A stretch of DNA of 64,000 bases from Sisyra terminalis (taxonomy: Eukaryota; Arthropoda; Insecta; Neuroptera; Sisyridae), in assembly GCA_958496175.1 (NCBI GenBank), contig OY292276.1:20168001-20232000 (forward strand), read 5' to 3'. Positions 13,801 to 25,800 of this stretch are shown in pieces. The notes under the pieces are model-generated. The model worked only from the letters and a program-made list of their open reading frames with translations, did not search any database and had not been told where the DNA came from. A program made the translations under genes and the position numbers. Numbering within the stretch: the stretch's first letter is position 1; every line of letters begins with the position of its first letter.

Positions 13801-16800
13801 CCAAACGACGCTGTACGACGCCGTCGACGGAGGTGGTGGTGATGATGAGGGTGGTTACATGTACTTCGTGCCTCAGACGCTAGAGGGATTTAACATCGCC
13901 GCGATGGTTACAGGAACGGCGGTCGTCCTTTGTTCTTTTGTACCAATCAATAATTCTCTTTGAAGTACCGAACCAAATTACTAGTCTAATTGCAACGAAC
14001 GGCTTGGGATCCCAGCATTACCATATCTGCTATACGTTCAGAGGACCGTATTACACCCTACAGTCGCCGCCTGTTCGTGTTAGATGAACGACAACGTCGA
14101 AACCCTCATTCCTCTGCCTCCCAAAATCTCCTGCATTCCATCCTCTATGTCTTACCCTATCACATTTTATTTTGTAATATATTTTATCAGCTATCTCTCA
14201 AGCTGCATGTCAAAATTATTTTCAAATTGGTCTGCCTCGTTCAATTCGCACGTTAATCCCATTCGATCGACTAAATTCATTTTCATACTATCTCAATCAT
14301 GTTAATTGATTTTCTTTGCAAAGTTTGCATCTAAATCTTTTTATTTTTTTTTAATAAAATAAGAAAATAAATCATAGACTAATCTTTGAAATGAATATTA
14401 TTTTAAACCAGTAAACATTATTAACTATTTAAATAAATAGGAAATCAATTCAAAAGTGTTGAAGGGATTTTCAGTATACTATATAGGTACTTTCCAATCA
14501 GATATCAAATGATTGGAAAAAAATAATCATTCACCTGATCAAAGCGATTTAAACTAAATGAAGCTTATTTATGTAGTTGAAGCTATTCATTAAATTAAAA
14601 AAAAAATATAACTGTTTTTCCCTTTTTTGTTGAATAAAATTGGTACCTTCTATTTATTTTTACGAATTAAACCAGTGTGGTCTAATTTGTTATTTTACTT
14701 ATCAATTGCCTACTTCTAAAATGAATGATTTGATGCAATCTAAAAGTTTTTGGGATGTTAGATGAAAAGCTTTTTTCCATCGTTAAAAAGGAGATAGGTA
14801 TGTCTGCAATATTTTGTTAGAATAGCAGCGAAAAAGTTAGTGACAAGAGTTGCTAGATTTTGATTGAAAATTTTTAAAAAAAAATCCCTTGGATGTTGAT
14901 AATTGAAAAGGGAAAAAGTAGCTGTTTATGTAAATGTTAAATATGAGGAAACAATCGTTGAAACGGTAACGTTAAAAACATAGGGGATTGTAAAATGGAT
15001 AAAGGCGTCGTTGCAACCATACAATCGATTAGTATTTAGTGAAAGCGTCTCGACGTTGTATATCATATCAGAAAGTATTACGCTGCCGTTTGGCCGCTCG
15101 TCTTCTTCCAACACACATAAATTTGCCACATCCATCGTTACAATTGCAGTCCAATCTACATTCATTTAACATTGCTGGTTGTCTGCTATTGTCTGTGTAT
15201 ATGTGGGGGTGAATATGTATATGTATGAGTGTATCTGGATGAGTATATTTGCGTGTATTTCTGCCCCTTACAACCCCCGGTACACATCAGAGCAATGCAT
15301 TATATGTATTGTATAAATGTACTTGTTACCGTATACACATATACTAAAAACGTCGAATCATATAATGTAATATTATCAGGTTTGCGAGCGGACGTCGTCG
15401 CAGCATTTTTCGTGCGGGCTTCAAAGATAATCAAACGTTTCGCTTGGAAATTTTCTAAAACGTGCGTGAAATAATAGTGATTGGACGTTGTTTTGGCACG
15501 TCATGTGAAACAAAACCACGTGTTTGTGTATATTTAAAATTTATGTAATAGAACGTGGTCTGGTGGCCGTCATTCACACATACACATATTGTCACATTCC
15601 CATATAAGTATCTTTATACATTTGCACCCCCATTGATGCTAGTAGTTGTGTCGTCCTATTCTCTACACGTAACTAGGACAACCCGGCGGGTATCGGGGTT
15701 CAAACCGGGACTGTTCACAATATGATGGTTTTAGATTATGAAGAGGATAGATAGAACCCTGTATACAACCTAAAATGCATACATCAGGGACCATTTGTAT
15801 TGATTTTTGATTTGTTCTGGTGATGAAAAGCTTTTACAGTACTTATTGTGATGCCAGACGCAGATAGCATCTGCAATAACTTGTTGAGTGCTTCATCTAT
15901 TTTTCTAAAAATATCTAATTTTCATTAAAAGTGATTTTTTTCGATATTTTTTTTAATAAATTAAAAAAAAACAATTTCATAAATGCTTAAAAAAAGTATA
16001 CTAAAGTATTGTAATAAATTCTATTTACATAAATTTTTAATATTTTTTATCTAATTAAAAAAAAGTAAAATATTTTTATATTTTTTAACAATGTGATAGT
16101 AGTACATAAACGCCGTTTATAATGTTAATTTTTACGGAGCAAAAACCAAACAATAATTATTAAAATACATTTTAATTATAATGGATCCAGATGCTTGGTG
16201 CGAGCCTTTAAATTTGTCTGTAAAGAAAAAACCGATCGCTGTCGTTGCCCCGTCTTCATTAACCGAAAATAATTCGTTTAACAATAATTCAACAATTGCA
16301 ATCGACCACCAAAATAACATGACGATTATAGAGAAAACTCCACGTTTACACCGTCCGTTTGATGTGAGCGATGATGAAGATTCAACCCTTAAATCATCAA
16401 ATAACCATAACAATAATGAGAGCTGCTTAGATTTAACTTTAAACGCTAAAGAAAAAAAGTCAAACAATCGTAACGTTAATAAATGCAACAATAATAACAA
16501 TAATAAATGTAACGAAAATAACAGGGTATCTTCCGACTATAACGTTTTCAACAGCAGTGAGCGATTTTTTAATGAAGAAATTTTTAAGATAATTAGTGAA
16601 AACAATAAAAAATTAGTAATTAACGATGAAAGTATGAAGAAAAATATTTTCCACAACGACGAAGAAAAAAGTTTCAACCCCAAAGAGGATAACACCGGTC
16701 TGTTTAACATGAAGCTTGAGAACCCGCAAACTTATGTTCCCAATACGGAAACGATTTATTCGATGATAAATCATTTAGCGGAACAGAAGTTATTACAAGC

Positions 16801-19800
16801 GTTATATGTTAATCAATTATTATCGCATTCAAATTCATTTAGTGGAAATCTTCCGTCAAGTCTAAACTCGGTCTCATCTAGTTTATCTAGCAATAATATA
16901 TTCAACACATCTAATACAAAACAATATCCTATTTTGAATAATTTATTGGGTTCATCTAGAGACACTCTGATTAATTCTGAATTCTATAAATCAAAAACCG
17001 AAGCACTATCAATCAATGTACCTAGTGAAATAAATATAACTTCAAAGAATTTGTCAATTAAAAAAGAAAAAAATCGAACTCAGAAACGGTAATACATTGA
17101 CAAAAAGTTTATTTCTTCCCACCTTATTATAAACTTTTATTAACAACTTATTTTCATGATTTTAGGACGTCAATGGACCAAAAAAATTCGTCAGCGTCAG
17201 ATAATAAAAACAATCAAGACAGTAATAATGCCTCAGATAAAAAGAAACCACATATCAAGAAGCCTTTGAACGCCTTTATGTTGTACATGAAGGAAATGCG
17301 TGCAAAGGTTGTTGCAGAATGTACGCTTAAAGAAAGTGCTGCCATCAACCAAATCCTAGGACGACGGGTAAGCTTTTCAATTATCCTTTGGCTAAATGTT
17401 TGTTTATCGGTGTCGCCGCCACTCGTCAGTACTCGCAAAATTGTCTTACTTCATTATAGAAGAGCATTTTTCATTTCAGTTTGGACCTGTTTAATAGGTA
17501 AAATACATGGACATAACAGCTAAACTACATACTATTGGCATTCTAAATGTTTTTCAAGTATAATCCAAACATAATTTCAGTAACTTTTCTTATAAATTAA
17601 CTTTCCCTGCTTAAAATTTTCACACATAAACCGACAAAGGAATGAACGGTTTTTTTTTTGTGCATTTTCACACAAATTGCACAGTTTTAAGATGTATGTT
17701 TGGAGTTCTAAACCACATTTTGAACCGTTGCACTTTTTTTCTTCGTTAAGATCAAAATCTTCCTTATTTTCACCTTAAGTGAAGAAAACCAAGGAAAAAT
17801 AACTGAAACTGCACAAATAAGCTTGACAAGTGCATGAAATATGCATAAGAAGTGCGATTCTTCAAATCTCTAGAAAAAAAGCACTAGGAACGGTATTAGT
17901 TCCTTAAAAACATAAAAATTTGTTTGCTCTTTTAATACATTTTTCAAATATTACAATAATTATTCACTATTTTATGATCATCTAATAAATGTTTCATAAG
18001 CTTTTTTGAAACTGAACATCAACTTTTCAATTCAATATTATTTCAAAGTAGATATTTGTTTCTAAAAAGCTTTTATTGTTTTAAAGAGAAATGCTGAATT
18101 CGATTTCTTCTTTACTTTTTTATTGTATTTGTAACAATAATTAACTATAATGGTATATAGCCATATAACACAAAAGCTCAGCTACATATAAAATCTGTAC
18201 TATAGTTAGAAGCTTTGGGTCGATTGTTTCAGAAATTTTCATTGAAACTAAGCATTGTCAATGGATGAATTTAACTCAAATGAAGTTGATTGATCAGTTG
18301 AAAACACTTTCGAGTCTCGATAACAAGTCATTACATGAACTTAATAATAGATACGACTTTAAATATAAAGCTTTTGATTAAAGCTTATAGTCCAAGGTTA
18401 TACTATGAGTGTGTTTATGTCCATGTATTTTCCTCTACATCAAAACATTTTTTTTCAAAGCTGCACAAATTGTAAAACGATTTCATTTGAAATGTTTCAA
18501 TAAGAACAATCTTTTTCAACTTTTTTTTATGTGTGAAGAATTCTAACACTTACATCTTTTCCTCTTAACATTAAAGTATTGGTGCCATATTTGAATCAAA
18601 ATGATTTATTTATAAATTTTTTCCAATAAAATTAATACATATATATATGCAGTGGCATTCACTTAGTCGAGAGGAACAGGCAAAATACTATGAAAAAGCG
18701 AGGCAGGAGCGGCAACTGCATATGCAGCTTTACCCAGGATGGAGTGCGAGAGACAATTATGGCTATGGCACCAAGAAGAAGAAACGGAAAAAAGAGCGTA
18801 CCCCTATCGAGGCGGGAGGTACACATACAAATGACACTAACGTCTTCCCATTTCATGTACAAAAGCTCCTACGCTGTGCACCAATGCATTTAATAATTAT
18901 CTTTTTACTACATAAATTATAATCTAATAACTGATGCTTGTCATTTGTGCATATGTGTGCGGACTATTTCTCCTCATGACCAAAGTTACAACAATATTTT
19001 ATCGTTTTTTTCAAATTTGCGTTTTCTGTTGCTACTTAATGGATCAGATTTATTTAGTTTCGAATTGGCATCTGAGTTGTTGTAACTTTGAAATGAGCGT
19101 TTGTGTTAAGTGCTAGAACAGCAGCGGATTGGCGGCGTTCTCGTGGAGAAAATCAACTCACCGCGATTGTATCTGATGTTGCGTAAAAAAAATTTTTTAT
19201 AGTTAAATTATTACATTAAACTCACTTAAATTATCATCCTGTCGTTTAAAAATAAACAACAATCATGATTCTAATGATCAACTGGATTGATTTACACTTT
19301 GAAACAAATTTCAGTACATTTTTTTTTCACAAAATTTACGCAACATCGGTTCACTCCGTGAAATGTGTACCAAAAACCACCATACTTACTAATCAACATC
19401 TTCAAATTGTGTGTGCAATTCGTCCGTTAAAAATAACGCTTTAGGATATGTGGGAAATCAAAATCCAAAACGCATTTCTAACACCATATTTTTGTTCCTA
19501 TAATTTTCTAACTTTCTTGTATTTTCTTTTTTGTTTATATTTGTTTTGTGATTAAAAAAAAATTGGTCTCAAACGGGGCCTATATGTGAAAAATTTTATA
19601 TTTGAAAAACAGCAGAATGGGTCTAAACTAAATTTTTAAAAAAAAAATTAATAAAAAATCGGCCATGCTTTAATAGGTCCCAAAATTGGTATTTTTAGAT
19701 ATTTAAAATCAATTTATTTTATTTTATTTATTTTTTCTCTTCTTTTAAAGTTAAAGGAATATGTGAAAGTCTTCAATATCCTCTGGCTGTTATTCTAGCA

Positions 19801-22800
19801 CAAAAATGGGAAAATGTTGAAACTGTTTTGTTTTTTTCGGAAATTTTTGATAAAAACGTTTTTCTTTGTTTCTTTGAGGTGCTCTGGCCATAATTTTTAC
19901 TGATTGACTACAATATGTTTATTATAATAATGGCATGGCTGAGCGGAGTTACATACTGAATCGCCTACAAATAGTTAATTTCTTTCAATTTAATTTAAAA
20001 GAAATATGTGATATGCTTTTTTTCTTATTATTATTTTTTTTATTGTGTAATTCAACTGTAATATAAATGATACACGTGTTTAGTAGGGGGTTGTCTTCGC
20101 TCAGCCTACGCAATTTTTATCATTGATAAGGGAGCAAGTGTAAAGCGTCATGCTGTTGATTTCTAAAGTATGGTCGTTATTTTTACCTTTAGTGGCATGC
20201 GTTGGGCCGCGAAGAACAGGCTAAATATTATGAGTTGGCACGACGTGAACGACAGTTGCACATGCAGCTGTATCCCGACTGGTCATCGCGGGCCAACGCC
20301 TCCCGTGGGAAGAAGAGGAAGCGTAAACAAGAGACTAACGAAGGAGGTACACAGCGAATACTACCATGCACATCACACCTACCTTTGTATTCATCAAAAA
20401 TACCACCCCATATGTCATCATCAATTAACTCTTTCAATTCAATGTAGCGATTGATATTCATTAATTGTCACCGCAATCATCATCCTCTAAATCACACACC
20501 CTTTATGGTGATGGTACACTAATTTAATTAATGGTGTTGGTGTAACCGAACTTTAGTCAATCACATATTTACTATATTTATATTTGCTTTTAATATTTAC
20601 TCCTCTAGAACAATTATTACATGCCGTATGTTGTGGATTCAATTGCAAATTAATACGTACAACTCCTTGTTAACATTATTTCAGTATAACAATTCCATTT
20701 ATCTAATGTAAAAAATCCACAATTACGCAATAATACTTGTAATAATAACTTTATAACAATTTTTTATATATTTTATTATTTACCTATAAAACTGCATTTT
20801 AGTGCCGATATAATTTATAATTTAGGTAACACATTATGTATTAAAGTAATTCATCATATTATAATATTTATATTTTATATTCGTATATACACACATTGCA
20901 TGTTTTCTGGGGATTTATTTGGAAATGGGATTTTGCATTTATATCACTTTTTACAAAACATAGGCTGGCCGCTTTTTTATTATCAAATAATAGCGACGAC
21001 CTATTCTGCTACTGGACGTGATTTGCCAATGGACCTGCTGTTTTTATTATTTCATATTTTTGTTTTATTTAGTTTTGAAATTTAAAATTTTTTGAGCTAC
21101 AAAATTTACGTGGTCATTATTTTTTTCCCAACACAGTTGGTGGAAGAAAATAAAACGGTATTCGAAATTGAAATTAAGGTAGTGCCGTTTATTTATGAAA
21201 ATATTATTATTTTATTTTTTTATTTATTTGGTCAAAACCATGCAACTATCTTAATTTCAAAATAATTGAAGTAAAAAAAATAATCGGGTGATTACGCATG
21301 CATTATTCCTTATCCGCTGATGTTCTGCCAGTAGTTTTAATTTGCACGCGTTGTTAATTTACTTATTATTATTATTGATTTATCTCCTTATTAACTACTT
21401 ATTTAATTAAAATAAAAACGCTCTAAGACCTCACATCCTGTGATCCCAATTTCCCTTAATTTTTTATTTTTTATTTAATTGTTGATTTGCATCGTTAATA
21501 TTCTTTTAATTCCCTTTCATACCTGACATACGTATCATTAGTTTAAAAAAATATTTTCCAGACAATTTTCTCAATTTTTTTTTATTTTACATATACAAAA
21601 ACGGAACAAAATAAATCAAATTTTAGCAACAAATATTTTCTCTTTTATTTTTGCTTTATATGTAAAAAGCTTAAAATATTGAAATAGTATATTGATGTCT
21701 TTGTAAAAGGAGTATATATTAATACATAATTTAAACTATTGTCTTAAATTAACAATTACTATGAAAATAATGTTAATTTTTCGTACAGCAAAACATAATT
21801 TAAAGTAAATTTTTAAAAAATTGAGAAAGTAACTGATTTTATTTATTACAAAAACAAGACTTTAAATTACTTACTTAGAAAAAGTTACTGTTTTAAAATT
21901 TTTTTGGTCTACTTTTATAAAAGTACTTTGTTTTGAAAATTGTTAAATTATTAATATTAGACTTATTTTGTATACCCTTCATTGTCTTAGGATGGCTCTA
22001 TCGTTTTTCCATCAATACGAAGTCATTGTAGTAATCCGTTTATCATCAGGTCTGTGCTTAGTATCTTTTTAGTTTCTTACAAACTGAAAATAGACCAAAT
22101 AGAGACATAATGATGGACAAATTCCTGTATTGACTGTATTGTGTAAAAAAGGGTGAATATAACTCTTACCCTATATTTCTTATGCAAACTGAACTAAATC
22201 AGCCGAATGTGTGTATAAAAAGTAATTCATTGTATAATTGAGTTAATAATTATTGTAATTTCTGTTATATAAAACATAGCTTTTTCGTTCAAAGGGAACC
22301 AAAGTAAAACCCTATTTATACAAAAAGGATAATTTTTTTTGCAAATATTTTCGATTTTTCAAATACTTGTTTGTAATACTTTACAAGCACAATGTTAAAA
22401 GAATAATTATTCAAAAAACTTAACAATAAAACGGTTTGCTATGGAAATTTCCCCTATCATTTTATTAGTTTGGGCCTTTTTGTGATTATCAAAAAATTTA
22501 AATATTAATTATAGTTAAATCATTAACTGATTAACTTAAAAACTTCCTTGTTTTTTGTCTGAAAATTAGAACTTTTTCTAAGTATAGTAACGAATTTTTT
22601 AAACAACTGAAACTTACTGTTTTCATTAGAATATTTAAGTGCTTATGATAATAGTTTCTTTATGAAATATGCACTTGTAAATTTCTTTAATTGCTTTCAA
22701 TGAAAAATAAATTAAGACAATAAGAAAAGTTCTTTTTATTGAGTTTAAAAAACAGTTTGTTAAGTTGTTTAGGAAATAATTATAATTTAGTGTTAATAAG

Positions 22801-25800
22801 TATTGTTAAAATTTGTTTTGTTATTTTATGAAAGTATTTCTATCCTATGTCAAAACTAATGAAGATAATTTTAAAACTGTATCCTTACAATTGCAGTTAT
22901 TTTATGTGTATTAAGTAATTGATCGATTGTAAAAGGTATTCTTTCAAAAAGTTTTCTTTTTAATTTATTTTTAAATAATTTTAGCGTAAAAATATTGTTT
23001 TCATATTTTTTTTTCTTGAAACATTTTTTTTTTAAGTTTCAAATGACACAGTAACACAATCACTCTTTTATTCTCTAAAATGAATCAATAAATATTTACT
23101 GATATAATTCAATGTTACAGTTCACGAAAACAATAACTTTTATTTGAGTAACTAAAAAGTTAAGTTATCCACATGGTTTATGTTTCTAATTAGTTTTTTT
23201 AACAATTTTTCTTACCTACTTCTTAAGTTACAAAACAAATTTTAATTTTTATTAATTTATGACAATTATTTATAAAAATTTTTAAAGTTTCTTTTCTAAT
23301 TTTGTTTTAAACATCCCCACAGGTAATAGCATGAAAAAATGTCGAGCTCGTTATGGATTAGACCAGCAAAGTCAGTGGTGTAAGCCATGCAGGTGAGATA
23401 TGTAACACATTTTTAGTGTTGTAACAATTTTTTTTTCGTTTTAGTTTTATAAAATAAACAAATAATTGGAATCTTTTAATTGATCCCATTTTTAGTGGAT
23501 AAACTTTGGCGATTAAAGTTGTATAATATATAGCAATTAAAAGATTCTTAAAAGTTCATATATATTCCATACTTTTTCTTTTAACTCTTACTCACGTACC
23601 ACATTTGTACAATAGAGAGCAAACATGAATGTGAATGAATGAGAATAGTTGAATTTTTCTTATTTTTCTTTTTATGTGTTTCTTATCTATGTGGAAAGAC
23701 TTTTATTTTATTATTCTGTTAATTATTGTATTTGGAAGACACTTAGCATTTATACACAAATGTGGGCAACATTCATCGACATTCTCAAATAGAAAATAAA
23801 TTATGTGTTTATTTATTTATTTTTTTCATTTCTTACGTTTTACTTATCTTTTTGTTGTATATTTTTAAAGTACACTTAAATTATTGTTGTTGTTAAATAA
23901 TTAAATTACCTAATTATGTAATTCATATTAAATTATAATATAATTATTCACATATTTATAATGTATGTGTGAGGTAAATTTGAAGTAATCTCCATCAGAA
24001 AATGTGTCTTCCCACAAAGAGAGGAAATTGATACTGACAATGATTGGCTTGGTAATTAACTTGTGAGTTATTAATTATTATTGAGTAGTAGTAATTGCAC
24101 ATATTTTAAAATAAACTGTGTAGAAAGCACTGTTTTCTTATATATCTATACATTTGTTAATATAACAAACTATATTAGAATTTGTAGTCTGATGTGAAGT
24201 GTAATTGTTAAATGACAGAGAGGCACTACTGTCCCTGACTTCGCTTTTGACTTAGTCTCTAAATTAATTGAATCTCTTAGACACATTTTCTGAAAAAAAA
24301 TAATAATTAAAGTTAATAATGTAAATTTGTCATTAACACTAAGTTTCTATGAATCTCTAAGAGTCGCTAATGTGTAAATAAATATGCTCCGGGATTTTCC
24401 GGAGTTAAGTCATATTTGCTTAAAGCACTAAAGCGTGTGATATTTGAACATTGAGAGAAGATGGGACTTAGTGTTATACTATTCGTTAAATGTCCTTCTA
24501 GTGTCCTCTGACTTAAAGCTCAACTATGTAGAGCTTTGATTCAGAGGATTACCAACTGAATGTTAACTTATTTGTTTGTTGTGCATTTATGTAGTGGTTT
24601 TTTATTTGATATTAAGTGTGTCTCTCTGGAACATATTTAACAATTATTCCTTCGCAGCCCGGACACAAGTCTATCTGTGACACATGGCGGCGGCGCAGGC
24701 ACAGGCGCAACAGTATCAGGCAGTACTGCAGCAGCGCTAGTACATGCTAGCATCATTCATCAGGCTAGCGGGGCGGGGGGCTCCGGTGTTGTATCAGCGG
24801 TGGCAACCGCCCCCTCACCCCAAGAGCCTACCTATGTTAATCTATAGTCATGCATCGCATCGCCCGATCGCCGCGGCCAAATGCACCGTGATTCGCTTTT
24901 TTGCGAATATCGGGCGGTCAGTTTTCAAAAATCCAATTTTTCTACATGTTTGTAAATTTCTTACAAGCATGATTGTGGTACACCTTTGTATTTACTTAAA
25001 TTACTGGCTGATGTGTCTCCTCGTCCATAGTAATATAACTGTAATTTTATTAGTGTGTGTTTGATTTTTTTTTACATTTTTGTCATTTTTTTATATTTGT
25101 TATATATTTGTTCCATTTTATTATGAAGAGCCTTACAAAGCACAGTTGGTAGCGTTACACATAGAAAAGCCAAGCTTATGTATAATAGACACAAAAATAC
25201 ACTTTAAATTAAGAAAACCTAAGTAGTAGTTCCATTTGCTAAAACTATCATAAAAGGGTAAATTAAAAATAAATAAGCAATTCTTTGTAAAAATCCTACT
25301 ACAATTACCATAGTAAACATCAGTAAACATGAATAAAAATCGATATTTATATTGATCCAAATTATTACCCTTCCATATCTTTCTTTTTTCAAAAAGAATA
25401 GTTAAAGAGTTAGACAAAATTTTTATAGTTCTTATATGCCAGCTTATAGACATTATAGTTATAACGACTATCATGGATAACTATTTAGTTTTTATAACTT
25501 ATCAATATAATATACTTATAATCGCGCGATTATGCGTCAACATTGATCGCTTAGTTGTAGGATAATTTTTTAGGGGGCAAACGGTCGATCGCGAACAAGT
25601 CGACAATCGATCGCTAGTATTTTAAATAATTTTTAGGCAAATTTCAAATCTTTTAATTGTATATGTGTATTAAAAATTTAGCAGGCAGTGAATATTGGAT
25701 TTAAAATTAAACACGCATCTATTTTACAACAGATCTTACCGATTCCCAAATAGTGCTTCTAATACTTCCTTCTACTGATTCTCTCTTTAAATATATATTT

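Larger units (their letters stand above)
6192..16180 (+). other. Large pan intron, with several G+C-richer islands
   Basis: It separates the upstream pan exons from the alternative first exon and HMG exon. It contains the TA-flanked element (9479-10039) and G+C-richer islands near 7660-8220, 13730-13960, 14030-14110, 14990-15150 and 15370-15720. The islands contain open stretches but no recognised protein domain; enhancer or alternative promoter use is plausible. The rest is A+T-rich and featureless. Confidence 0.6.

Noticed and set aside
14926..15165. 79-codon - strand frame
   Set aside because: No family match, no splice context that fits a known gene; treated as part of a G+C-richer intronic island.
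15680..15715. tRNA B-box-like GGTTCAAACCG
   Set aside because: No acceptor stem, A box or anticodon arm at the right distance; better explained as part of a CCCGG/CCGGG hairpin.
16132..16500. 122-codon - strand frame
   Set aside because: It is the antisense shadow of the Asn-rich pan exon.
24744..25064. 106-codon frame starting [10 protein letters not shown]
   Set aside because: It overlaps the proposed pan terminal exon in a different frame, runs into A+T-rich sequence, and has no domain; the spliced frame is better supported.
25133..25474. 113-codon hydrophobic - strand frame
   Set aside because: Low-complexity A+T-driven composition, no signal or domain, lies inside a pan intron.
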